From Sphagnum compactum (lineage: Eukaryota; Bryophyta; Sphagnopsida; Sphagnales): 64,000 nucleotides of DNA. Location: assembly GCA_965153455.1 (NCBI GenBank), contig OZ234493.1:7554213-7618212 (forward strand), read 5' to 3'. This document shows, piece after piece, positions 45,801 through 58,300 of the stretch. Each line of letters starts with the position of its first letter. The first letter of the stretch is position 1. The notes beneath the pieces are model-generated. The model was not told the origin of the DNA. It ran no database searches and saw only the letters and a list, made by a program, of their open reading frames with translations. The position numbers and the translations under genes are program-made.

Positions 45801-47670
45801 AACAAAGCACGAAAACAAGCAACGTCGGAACAAAGGCAAGAAAGGCACATGAAGACGACGACGACGAAGAAGAAAGGAAGAAGAACAAGGGAGGGAATCG
45901 CAGGGAAAAGGAGTTTTTGTTTTGGAATGAGTACTTTGGGAATATCGGTAAAGTGACGGACAGAGTCTTTGAGAATTTTTGCGAATTTTTGGGGATTTTT
46001 CGTGATTTTGTTTTTGCTGTTTTTGCTGGTTTTTTTTGTTTTTTGCTTTTGCGGAGGGGACAACAAGCAGCTGAATTTCCTGCGTAGAAGAAGAAGAAGA
46101 AGAACAAGAGGACGAAGAAGAACAGGGGAGAGATGGGAAATGAGTGAGTGAGTGAGTGAGGAAGTGTGTGTTTTTGTGCTGCATTTCTGTTTTGGTTTTA
46201 TTTCCGGAGTTGACAATGGCTGCAGTGCTGAACTTGGGCGACGGACTTTGAGTGAATTTTCAAAAAGAGACTTGGAAAATTGAGAGAGAGAGAGAGAGAG
46301 ATGAGAATTTGTAGGCTACTGAATTCAACAAATTTTCTGGTGTGTTTTTTTGTTTGACTGAGATAGTAATCCGTGAGAAACGTTGAGATCAAGAGATCGG
46401 AGAGAATACTTGCGATTTCTAACAAGAAAGAAAGAAAGAAAGAAAGAAAGAATTGGTGTTTTGGTTTTTCCCACTGAAGTTGGAAGATCGGCCGCGCTGC
46501 ACTCTCTGAAACTTGTTTTTGGAAACTAAGAAAATTGGACCACAGACAGACATGCGGAGACAGATAAAAAGACAGACAGACGCAGCAGCAGCAGCAGCAG
46601 CAGAAGAAGAAGAAGAAGAAGAAGAAGAGAGCCCAATAGCGATGATGCTGATGATGAGATGGAAATAATGTGTTGTGATGATGATGTTGGAGCTGCTGTT
46701 GGAGTCAGAGTGCTGTTGGAATTGCTGTGGAGTTCTTCTTCCCTAACTTCGAATGTCCCTCTGAGGGTTTCAACAACATAATTTAGGTATGATCCTTGTT
46801 GGACCTCAGCCAGTATTATCTCTGGTGGATGTATGTGTACATACTGGATTCCTTTCTCAGAAGAACATGCACTGGAGTTTCTATGATACTATTGCATTAG
46901 CAAAAACAAACAATTCCCTATTCCTTCATCTCATGAACAACATCATTTGGTGTGCTTGTTGTGCTTGAGTTGCAGGAAATCTGTGCATCACAAAATTTTC
47001 TGTGGTACTATAAGATTGGTTCACATATGTTTGTTTCAATGTGCTTTTGTTGATGTTCACTACAGCGTACGACTTTGTGGACAAATGGATTATCTGGAAT
47101 GGCCATCAAATTATGTGGTATGCATGTTGTCTCCCTCTTGATCTAGACTTGTTTGTTTCTGCATGAAGGATGATGGCACAGTTAGCAATTTGTTTTGCTC
47201 ATCACTTTCAATGGGGGGACTGAGAGGGATGGATTGACTACATGCTGCTGTTTCAATGTCCCCAATGTCCAAGCTTGGAGCTCAGTGAAAAGAGGTTTTA
47301 GAGTACTCCTCAATTGGGCAACACTTGACTCTGTTGGTCACAAAGAGGGGAAATTGGTCAAGAGGGCAGACTGGTTTGCTTTTAGAATACTAGCCACACT
47401 TTTGATTCTGAAGAGAAGCTCAAGGCATGTATGTATACATAGATTGTGATGACACTGACCTTGTTGCTCACTGTCACACCCAGATAGGTCGTCTGGCCTA
47501 GAGAAGGGAGGTCACTGAGAGCAGCACAAGGACTGTTCAATCTAAGGAGGTAGCGTAGGAATTGAAGGTGAATGTGGGGAACCATATTTTTCCTTGAGAA
47601 GTCTAAACTCTTGCTAGAGTGGGTGAGATGTGCTAGAATTAACTTGCACTATTCGGAGGTTTTCCTGCAG
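45801..47670 (+). promoter_or_regulatory. Leader region of the WH1-CRIB gene, first exon unresolved
   Basis: Purine-rich sequence with GAAGAAG, GAGTGAGT, GAGAGA (46283-46301), (GAAA)n (46421-46451) and CAG/AAG runs (46582-46630) looks like a plant 5' leader. The recognised coding exon begins at 47671 in phase 0, at a position matching the start of the WH1 fold. Only a short N-terminal coding exon is therefore missing. ATGs near 46640-46690 are candidates; none could be joined with confidence. Longer frames at 45754-46216 are simple-sequence artefacts. Confidence 0.45.
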
Positions 47671-50600
47671 GCAAGGTGTGCAGTGACAATCTATGAGGCA
47701 GCAGGAGGAAGTCTAGGTTGGCACAACAGTGGGACTGTGGGCGAGCTTCACATGCGTCCACTAGGAGATGGAATGATCAACTTCCAGCTTCATGATTTGC
47801 TGGTCTGTCTGCACACTTGTTGTTTTGAGATTGTATTGGTGTATTATTATTACTGTTGTTTTCTGCCACCCACGCATTTCTGTGTTCTGAATTGAGTGCA
47901 AAAACTTGAAAAAACTCCAAGTTTTGTTCCATTTCTGTTACTGTTAGTAAAACCTGGTTATTTTTATCCTGGGTGAGTCTTGGCTTGTGCAATTGCTATA
48001 CAAACCATTTGGATAATATGTCTTCCATATTTGTAGTTCATGTGTAGAGACACTTACTTAGCTGAGTCATGTTTCTAGAAGGTGGCACCCTGAGAGCAGT
48101 CAATTGACAGTTATTTGCAGAATCTATAATGGTTGGAAACAATTGGTGCAGGATGGCCAAATGCTATTTGAGCACACACTGCGGAAGCCAGAGGCCCTCA
48201 CTGTCCCTGTACAGCAATTCTTTGTTATTCGCCAAGATGTATGTCTCTAAACTCCTGTTTCATCCTGGTAAACATCATCATACATACTGAACAAGCAAGA
48301 AACTCATTGCGCACTTGACCTTTATGAATCTCTACCCACTTCTGTGACCTCTACAAATGAAATTTGCCATGTGATATCTATACTATTTGACTGCAGCCCC
48401 AACATCAAACCTGTTATTTGCCATGTAAGGACTTTTAGTTCCTGACTTGGAAATGTATAATGTGCTCTGAATGTTTCTTGCAATCTGCACCTACAATCTA
48501 TTGGGTTTGGTGTGTATAGAATGGCAGCTTTCGAGGATTTGGTTTCTCCAACAAGTCATCTGCACTAGAGATGAAAGATCGAATTGAGAAAGCTGTTCAA
48601 CCATACAGTATTGGGAGCAATCCATTCTGCTCCAATACTGAGCAGCCTATAACAGAATCTTCTAGCAGAAACTCATCTGCAGCTGTGGTGTCATACCGGA
48701 CGGTGCCAAGGCGATCTTCCTCAAGGCGGCTCACTAATAAAGGTGACATAACCCCCATCAGCAACAATTGTCTTCTCATCAACTTGCCTGGTGTCTGAAG
48801 ATATAGGAAGAGGCCTGATGCTCAGACAAAGCAACTTTTATGACCTTTTCTAGATTTGATTGTCTTCACTAGATATCAAGTTGGATATCTTGTTCCTCAG
48901 ATTTGGTCAGTCAATTTTAAGGCAATTGCTTGGGACTCCAACACTCCAAAAGTTACTACTTGTGCAGTCGTTTTTAGCTAACTTCTACCTCTTGTGTACC
49001 TACCAGTTTGAGTTTTTGGATTGTCTTATTGGGTCTAGCGTCTGTCCAGTTTCTCTTCCTAAGTTATCCCTAATAAGGTGGGTTGTAGATGATTGGTTGG
49101 CTCCTGACATCCCTCACCTTTGAAGTTCATGTATCTAGACAAGAACCCTATTGGTGGTGGGATATGTGGTAAATCATTTTGTGAGTTAAATTGTATTTGT
49201 TATGGGTTCTCTTTGCAGTTTCTTGGTTTAGCAATATCCCAAGATTCCAAAGGTTTTAGACGATTGACATTTTGACAAGCATTCAACCAGAGTATGGGTT
49301 GTGGATCAAACTAACATATGATATATATGCTGTTTGTGATACTAATAGTTTGGGTTTGGACAAATTTGAAGTAGGAAATCATCAGATTTAAAGGTTCTTA
49401 TGGGTTTTACTGTGAAGAGTTCTTTGTTGCTCAAATGGAAAGTTTCATTAGTTTGCTGAAAAGAGAAAGGTTACACTTTAAAAAATGATTAAATTAGACC
49501 ATTTCTTCTGGGGTTTTTTGGTTTGTCTCCTTCTCCTTTATGTTTTGTTTCATTTCATTTCTCAGCATCATGGCCGAGTTTTCCCAATTTCTGCTGGTCT
49601 TCCTGCAGAAACTCGCATTGGTTAGTGTTTGACATTAACCTCCATACACTGCCAGGAGCTTATGAAGGCAGTGGGGGATGTTATATTAGGTTGGTCAATA
49701 CCATATATACTGCTGTTGAAGGTTTGAACATGATCATGAATGTTGCTCAAACTGATCTCTTTTATGTTTGATTTTGATTTTGTTTTTTTTTCTCTGTAAT
49801 TTAGGATTTGGCTTAACTCTTTCTCATGTTTACTGAATGCTGATAGGTTGCTGATATCTTGTCATACCTGAAAAACCTCTAACCATATTATTCGGTCACT
49901 GTTCAATTCTTCTGATTGATTAAGAAAGTTCTCAGTACTTCTGAAGATGTTTGAGTTATTCTGATTTGTCACAATTGCTCAAAGCTTGGCCTGCACATCA
50001 AAATGAGGGAATGGGTCATAATTACACCTTTGAGCTTACACCCACATGTTGTTGCCATTAGGCAATACTGATGCTCAGTATATTTCCACAACTCATGGTC
50101 GTAGAATTTGAACAATATAACTGAGGACTGAGCAGATGCTATTTGTGTCAACCAGGAAGATTAACTGTTTTGGCCAGCACGGGTGTTTGTCTGCAGACCA
50201 GAGAGGTCAACCAGCAACCAACACACTTCCAATTCAGAGGTGTACCCTGTCATCTACTGGTGGACAGCCCAAGAAATCTCGCAGATTATGGAGAGTGGGG
50301 GAGGCAGTGAAAGTGGTCTCTCAGCTATTTGGTACACCTGTGCACACAACTCCCCTCCTCAATCAGCTATATCACATGTTAGTTGGTAATTTGGGCATTC
50401 TTGACATTTTCATACTTTCCTTTTAATTTGTTCTCTCGGATGTTTCCCTGTGTTCAGTTTGGAGAGACAATGACCTTGATATAGGCTACCCAACAGATGT
50501 GAAGCATGTGGCACATATTGGGTGGGATGGCCCCTCCATTGATGGTCCTGGATGGGTATGTGGCCTCTCCCTGTATACCCACAATCTTTTCTATTTTCTA

Positions 50601-51829
50601 ATCAGGAGTTGATAACATGCACTTTTTATTTGGCCCAGGCTTAGCTGTGGGCATCCCACTTCTATCCCTTGTGCAACAAATTTTCCTTGTTTGTAATGCT
50701 TGTGTACATATGTATGCATGCAAGAGAATGCAATAGGAGAGAATATGAGTCATGTCAACACTTGCCAACATGGGTCTATCCTGCTAGGGACAGATGCTAT
50801 GAACATTGACTTCCAGGTTTGAAGGATGGTGCTTGATTTGTTAGTCTAATAGTATGCTGGCATTTTCCAGCATTTTGTCCACTTGATATGAACTCCTCAC
50901 AAAGGTACAATGGCATGGCACTTTGGAATCTAATCCTTATTCAGTCAAAACATGAAAATATGTAAAGATGACTTAGCATGCCGAATTCCCATTTGATATA
51001 AAACATAGATGTTTGTTGTAGACACAGCCATATGTGCCCTGCAGCTGCAATGCTGTTATTCTGATGTCAAGATGCCGATCATGGACATTTGGTTGGTGAT
51101 CCAGATGGATGAAGTCAGGCCAGCTCCTAATTTTTCAGCTGCACCCCTCTGTGATTTTGGAGATCCTCATGGACCTGATTGGTTCATTGATGCTTCTTCT
51201 GCTGCCAAATGGTCTGCTTCTTATGGTAAGCAGAGGAACAAATTATCTGTGAACAAATTGGTCTTGCCAAGAATGACGTTGTATCTAATTCAGCTTACAC
51301 AGCAAGACTATTGAAGGAGTGTGTGAGAGTGATTGTGAGTTGTAGAACAGATGATAAAATAGTGTAGAGACAAGGTAGAAAGACTGTCATCAAAGTTCTG
51401 TCAACTAAGTTCAAGGAGTCTGTCTGGATTTCCTCCTTATATAGTGTTGCATGCTCTCTCTGGAGGAACTTTGACACACTGGTCCAAATTTGACCACAAT
51501 CAAAGTATGAGCCATGCAGTTTGCAATGTTTCATTCTGTATAGTTGCATAGGCTGCCAAAGATGCAGAGTTGTGACAGTTCTGAGCGCATTTAAACAAGT
51601 CTTTCAGGGTGGAACATAATATAGTACACTTAATACTTCACTCAAGCACTTTAATGATGTGCATAGTGGGATTGCTTGTCCAGGTTCACCTGAAAATAGA
51701 GGACTACCTCCCACACCACCTGAGGAGTACCTCCAGCAGTTTCCAGAAGGCTCTAGGACTAGTAAACAAAGAGAACAAAAATTACGGCAAAGATCAAAAG
51801 CTGCTTCTCATTGGCCACAAGAACATTGA
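47671..51829 (+). CDS. WH1/EVH1-CRIB protein (WASP-like N-terminal architecture), 5' end unresolved
   Basis: Exons: 47671-47802, 48152-48238, 48520-48742 (or to 48790), 50197-50331, 50458-50555, 51105-51225, 51684-51829; phases agree throughout. Counting from 47671, 313 (or 329) residues are visible. Residues 1 to ~100 form a WH1/EVH1 domain: ARCAVTIYEAAGGSLGW, LFEHTLRKPEALTVPVQQFF and GFGFSNKSSALEMKDRIEKAV. The aromatic positions that bind proline ligands in Ena/WASP domains appear kept (Y8, W17, F67 or F68). A basic Ser/Arg linker leads to DIGYPTDVKHVAHIGWDGPS, a canonical CRIB motif of the plant RIC type that binds active ROP GTPases. The tail has GLPPTPPEEYLQQFPEG and a basic end; no WH2 or acidic Arp2/3-binding segment is visible. 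A ROP effector acting on actin or membrane polarity is inferred from domains. The start codon lies in an unidentified upstream exon. Confidence 0.85.
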
Positions 51830-53663
51830 TGTTGTAGCATCCACTATTTACCACTGACTCCATTGTAGACTTTCTCCACCCATTGCTTGATATACCATAC
51901 TGCAGGTGTACAGTGTAGGAAGGGTCATTAACTGTGGGGTTATGCGCAAGCACCTTTCGGATGTCAAAAGCTCAGCCTGGACCCTAAACTTCATCACTCC
52001 ACCAGGTTAACTCTCAGGCTGTGCTTTAGTGACTTACCCTCTCCTGTTTGTTCAAGGCATATTTCCCTGAGCTTCAGTCCACCTATCCTTTGCATTATGT
52101 TATTGGGGGTGGGGGGGCGGTGCATGATCCTGGTGTAGTCAAGTGTACAGGAAGATACGTTAGCTCGTTCCTATAGGACAGGAATTAAGGAGTTGGGTGT
52201 CAAATGTGGAAGGATGAATCAATCTTATAGTTTGTTGAGTTCCCGGAGAGTTTTCAAAATTTTCATGCACCTCTGTGTTATTATAAACTTTTCCAGCAGA
52301 GAAGCTATGTTAGACCCCCAGAATATTCCCTGGCAAAGTCATGCCAAAGTCATTTGTGTATCAGCAGCATCTGTATTCCTCTTTTCATGAGGTTTTTGGA
52401 TGAATATAATTCAGTGGGTTCTTGGAAGTGACAATTGATCTTGTGGTCTAAAAGTGTACGTCCTGAGAATCTCTGGGGGCTCCCTCTTAAGATCCTCCTC
52501 TAGGTCCTTTTCATAGTTTTCAAAGTTTGCAAGGTGGTCTCAAATTGGTTTTTTCAATCTCTGGGTAGCTGCTACATGATTAAGGATTTTCTTTTCCATT
52601 TGCAATGTCATTTTGGTTTTGAAACATGGAGATGTTGAACATTGCATCAAAGAGGGATACCTCCAATTTTATGGTGTTGGAAGGTCCTATGGCTGGGTCT
52701 GGGTCAGCTCTAAGTTTGAGTTAAAAACATCTTAGCTTAGTCTTAGTCTCTCTCGGAGAACTTCACCATCAGTTGGTTGTTAGTCCAAGTCCATTGCCAT
52801 GGAGTGTAATTAGCTCATTTATATTTTATTTGGAGCTACAACACCATGTGGGTTCTGTGATAGCAGTGGTACAACAAAAACTTCTTACTGATCCCTTTCT
52901 TTTTTTTTCCCCCTAAAATGGGAAGTAAAGAAGTCGAAAGAGTGGCTGGCATGGGGTAAAAAAGGCAGGTGCAGTGCAATGTTTCTCCACCACATACTTT
53001 GTTCTTTCTATTCTTGGGGGAGCAAAGAATGTTTTGGAACATTGCAATGTCATTATGGAACATACCAATTGTTCCCTTACATTTACTTAAAAAAAGCTAA
53101 AGCCTTAAAGCTACTACTTGCTTTACTTCTATGGAGAGGGCACATTACAGTACATTGCATGCTTGCTTTCAGCGTACTTCCTAGTGTTGTGTGGTTACTT
53201 TGATTTTGTGAACAATCAAATCCTCAGTTTAGGTTTTTTGAAAGAAAGGGAAAAAAAAAATCAGAATTAAAAGGACCGAGGGAGGGATCATCCAGTTATT
53301 TCTTCAAAAAGTCAAAGAATCTTCACAAGTTTCATGAAAGAACTGGCAAAGAAAGAAGCACAGGTTGCTGGACAGTTTCTTTCATTTTTTTGTGATTCCG
53401 TGAATGGCAGTTCTATTTCAGAACCAGTTCTCTGATTTCCTGAGAACAGTGCCAGGTTATGAAATTCAACAAGCAAGCGCGCACCTTGATTACTGGTAGG
53501 GGTTTGGTGCCATTTCTGATACCCGCACAACACTGGTACATAGTGTTGTTATCCAAAGGGTTTTTTTCGGTGATTGATTTAGTATGTAGCAATGTTGGAT
53601 CTGAGGTTTTCATAGTGTAATTTTAGGGCACCTTATACAACAATGCAAATTTTTCCTGCTCCA

Positions 53664-53899
53664 GGAGGTAGCAGCAGGGATCTTATGCCTAAGCTTTCTG
53701 AGGGGCAGGGGCATAAGGGTAATCTGCAGCATCGGAGGATCACCTTCCCCTTTGTTATGAAGGGGAAGTTGCTGCTGTCAGTGCTGCTTTCCTCCCTGGA
53801 CCTCAGGCTCTGCCTGCCCTTGGTTCATTACCAGTGCCTTCCCTTATACATAAACGGTGAATTGATCTCACACAACCCACTTGAACGGTGGACATGATG
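53664..53899 (+). other. GC-richer open stretch, possible orphan exon
   Basis: A CTGCTCCAG acceptor-like signal is followed by about 235 bp open in one frame (GGSSRDLMPKLSEGQGHKGN and RRITFPFVMKGKL, then a leucine-rich end) and closed by TGA. Its GC content is clearly above its surroundings. No family is recognised and no partner exon was found. It could be an alternative 3' exon of the WH1-CRIB gene, a separate short gene, or chance. Confidence 0.25.
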
Positions 53900-55218
53900 A
53901 GTACCAACTCCCAACCATGTAAGCTAAGCTCGCTCCTGTGCTCAAATGCTTCTCATTCACATACAATTCATTAACTTCACACTCAACTCTTGTAGAAAGA
54001 AATTGGACTCCATCATCGCACAAATAACATGCGTTTAGTAGACTACTAACTATTCAACTATACATAAAACATATATAGTTCATGCAGTCTTTAGATTCCA
54101 TAAATCACCCAAACCAAGAAGGGGGATGAAAAGAACCTGGTCTTAGTGGCCAGTCAAAAGGAGCAAATAAAAAAGTCGGGAGGAATGCTATAGTTCAAAA
54201 TCATCAAGCAAGACGACACGAGAAGTGGATTAATATAATAAATGATTGTGCACAAAGCGCATCCTTCTTCCACTCTCTTGGAAACCAAAAGACTATTTGC
54301 ACAACAATCGTATGTTGTGATCATGGGACCTCCCGATATGTATAGTATGATTGGTGTTAACCTTAAAATGTGTGCCATATCTTCTTTTTCATGCACTATG
54401 AGATTGAATCGAGAAATGATCTCTAGGTGTAATACTAAAGAGATTTTGTTGGCTATAAAAAATTATTATGGTCTTGTTTGTCGTCTCTTTCCTCCACATT
54501 TGAAAAAAAAAAACCTGGAATGAATTGCAGGATCCCATAGGAACAAGATCCAACATCCCTACCAGCTGAAGACCACCATGTCAAGTATAGAAACTTCAAA
54601 CCATTATGCATATAATAAAATTTCTGAACATAACCCTTCAGAATGGTTATTATACCTCTTCTTTAGAGCATAGAATCAAAAAGGGGAAGGGGCTTGAAAG
54701 CCTCAGTCCCTTTAGCCTCATATTTAAGTTGGCTTGGAGATCACTAGGTACCAAGTCTCTTGTACCTACACTTGTGAAAGACTGGGGGATAATACTTTTC
54801 ATACTTTAACAAAGCACTTAGAACAAAACAAGAAGATGGCTACAGACCAAAAAATTGTGCCCTAAAATCACTGGAATCATTAGCTAGCAAGCCATGGAAA
54901 GGCTACGAGAACGAGACATTCCATATCTGCCCTTTTTCTTGGTTAGTCTAGGTCCTAGGATGTTGATGCATGTGGGAAGCCACTTCTTTGGGGAAAAGAA
55001 AATTATGTGCAATTTGCTTTGGGAGTATGATCCAAGCATGCAAGTTAAGCAAGGGGTGTATCACACTGTTGGTGGCCTTGCCATTTACATTAATTAAAAA
55101 GGTATCTTAAGGCAAAAGAAGAATTATGAATTTCAGCATGCAAAAATAATATAATCTTCAAAAAATCTTCTAAAAGAAACCCAAATCCTTCAAGATATTA
55201 TTATAACTCTATAATAAC

Positions 55219-55362
55219 TAATCTCAAGTTTCATTCAACACAAGCCAAAATTATCATCTTTCAAAAATCCTCATATAAAACTAGACCTATTATTATTTAT
55301 TGCCTAGGGGCCTCTATAAAAATCCCTTAAGCTACTATACTCTATGATGAATCTAAACACAA
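55219..55362 (+). repeat. Dispersed repeat, copy 1
   Basis: About 145 bp from TAATCTCAAGTTTCA through CAAAAATCCTCATATAAAA, GACCTATTATT and AATCCCTTAAGC to AACACAA match a second copy at 62671-62807 in the same orientation with small indels. It has no coding potential; probably part of a dispersed repeat family. Confidence 0.85.
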
Positions 55363-58300
55363 TATCCTTCTTGCCTTAGTAGGCAAGGCCAACAAAGTCT
55401 CTTGAGTGTTTGCCAAGCATCTTTTGGTGAACTCAAATAGGAATGACTTAGATCTGGATACTTGTTTTGAAGGGGCTAATGTTGGGAGGTTCTTTGTTTT
55501 TCAAGCAAAACCTCCAGTTCCATGTCAGTTCTTCATAAAAAAAAGGAACTCCAAACTGGATTCCATTCCTTCCCTTGAAAACAGACCAGTTGTTCTCAGG
55601 TGTTCTGAAGTGACTTACATTACACTTTCCTCTTCGTTCCCTTTGTTTCCAATTGATTTCCAACCTGTTCCCAATGTGCTCCCCATGTGTTCCCCATAGT
55701 GATAATATACCCTGAATTCAAATGACCTGACTCTCTGAGTGGAGATTCAATGAAGTCAATGGTTCTTCGACAGTGGTTATATCCGTCAGTTCCCCCACAT
55801 AATCAAATAACTGCCAAGGACGGGTATGGATATGTGTTTAAGCCCCCCAAAAAAAACTTGCAAACATCAAGGCCAAATTAAAATACTAACAAACTTGTGT
55901 TGGTGCTGGTACTAAAAACTGTTGTTAGTTTCCATAGAAGACTGCGTAGGTATAATAGCATGACGACGATTTTCTATCAACTTGACATGAGTTCTTTGTG
56001 CAAAAGAGAAATAACTTTGTTAGCAAAACATTGGTTATGAATTTGTCTTCAAAGCTTCTTGTGTGGCATCTAGCAAGTCACAAGTTATATGTTGATGAAT
56101 GTGATGATGCCATATTCTCATGAAAGGGTTGTATAGCAACATATTTGAGTTTACAATTGTATGTTATCGTTGCTTGCACCACTCAATTTAGGATGTTAAT
56201 GACATTGTTTTCTTTTCACCCCTTTGCATTGGAATAACTTGAATCCACAAAAGTTGGACAATGGATGAACTTGGAAAGTTGTCTACCATTTCCCCTTGTT
56301 TACCATTGTCCCAATTCCATAAATTCATTCAAGTCTTTTAATTTTCTTAATGGAGTTGTACCATCTCCCTTAAGTTCATACATTGTTTTCTTAAAAGTGT
56401 TGAATCCATGTCAATATTCATGATCATTTTTCATCTATTGTCCAATTGTATTTTGTTCATCCACACGGTCCCAATTCCCTAGGGAAGTTTGTTGGCCTAT
56501 TCCACATTTCCTTGACATGCATTTAATTAGGCTTTGCCAAGCTTGTTGTTGTTGGGACTAAGGTGTTCAAAGCTTCACATAACTAGGATGAATCAACACA
56601 TGCATTTATTTCTTAGTCATTTCAATTGCACAAATATATTTTTAAAAAAACGGTTCATGGAATTTTGAGGCAAAATTAGGTCACAAATTTGCCATGGGCT
56701 CTCCATGGTAAAGATTCATATGAGAAGAATTAGTCTCCTTGTAATCTATTTTGCATGTCTTTAGATTGACTACATCCCAATGACAAAATTAAAAAACCCA
56801 GAAAGTCTTTTCTTAAAATCAAAATGTTTTCACATTTTACAATTTTGCAACTAGGAAAGAATCCCCCCCATATTTACAACTATGCTTTTAAACTATAATT
56901 TTAGTTCAAAATGTCAATTTCAATTGCCAAATATTTTTCATGATTTTTCTTGATTGCAAAGCAAAAAAATCAACAAGAACAAATCAAGCATGAAACATAG
57001 TCAAGCACAATAGCCACATGGCACATTTATGATGATAATCTTACTAATTGAGTTGAAAACAATTTTCAACTTTAAATAGCTAGGTGGATAGAACTTGTAC
57101 ACTAATGTGTGATTTCATCCATGAAGTTGCAAGGTTCAATTTACCTTTTTGAGTATTTCAAAATACTAGACAAACTAATATGTCGACATGTGGCGTAGTT
57201 GAATTTTTTATATTGTAGTCTAAAGTGATGAATTGCTTGTGATGTGGTGTTCAAACATTCCTTGCATGCAATGTGTAGTTGAAACATAGTTGCAAAAGAA
57301 TAGGAATGATCTTTTAATGTGTTTATTTTCAATTATAGTGGGCAACACTAATTAACAACCTTAGGGACAATCACAATGTGTTGGTGTTTTGAGCTTAAAT
57401 ATTGTGAACCTAAATTGTAATGTAATATTCACACATGTAATTTTATTTCAGTGTGATTTGGTTTGAAATCACAAGGGTAGTTGGGGTAATCCAATTTATA
57501 TGCAAGATGATGATGCAAGATTTCTAATGGTTACTTTTATTGCTAGAGGGGCAATGAGCCTTTTGTCTTTTTTTCATAAGTCTAACTAGTTTTATCGTCC
57601 AATAACAAGCACATTCTTGTGTTTTTGCATTCTAATTCTTTTTGTTGTCATTATAAACTTTGGATTCTAACAAAAATACATAATGAATATTTGAATGCAA
57701 AAAATTTACAAGATTCCATCAATGCATCAATTTTGAAGCCATATTATTTACAAATCTAAGCAATTGTGAAAATAAAGTGGTGAGCCTAACAACATAAATG
57801 AACCTTACAAAATTTCACAAATACTATAATAACCTTCATGATGACAATAGTCAAGATGAGTATGTTGTCCTACTCCTTGACAATATGTCACACAAGTTAC
57901 AACCTAATTAGGAAGAAGTGTTGATGTAGTGAAATGAAAGTTATAAGTTTTATGAAAGTTGGAACAAAATTTTAATAAAGTTAGAAAAAAAAATTGCTCA
58001 AAAGTTGCAAACATATCCAAACATTTTGAAGGTCAACCTCACTCAATGGTCAATGCCATACACTTACCAACTTAGTGGACAATTGGACTTATTTGGTAGA
58101 TCTAGTCATCCACATGGATTTTTTCTAAATAAATATAATTACACAATTGAGACAAAGTTAAGAATGGCATGCGATGGAAAATCATTGATAAAAAAAGACC
58201 TTTGTTCTTCGAATATAACCAAATTGAACATGAGAATACACCATCTTATGGTTGTTCTCAAAAGTTCTCCAACGTTATGTCAAAACCTTCAATTGAATGT

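Noticed and set aside
45754-46216. Three overlapping minus-strand frames of 117-150 codons
   Set aside because: Arise from GAAGAAG/GACGAC simple sequence in the WH1-CRIB leader; Ser/Leu/Lys runs, no domain.
47572-47670. Extending the WH1 exon upstream to an ATG at 47572
   Set aside because: The frame is open, but a strong CTGCAG acceptor at 47670 coincides with the start of the conserved WH1 fold and the upstream residues look intronic.
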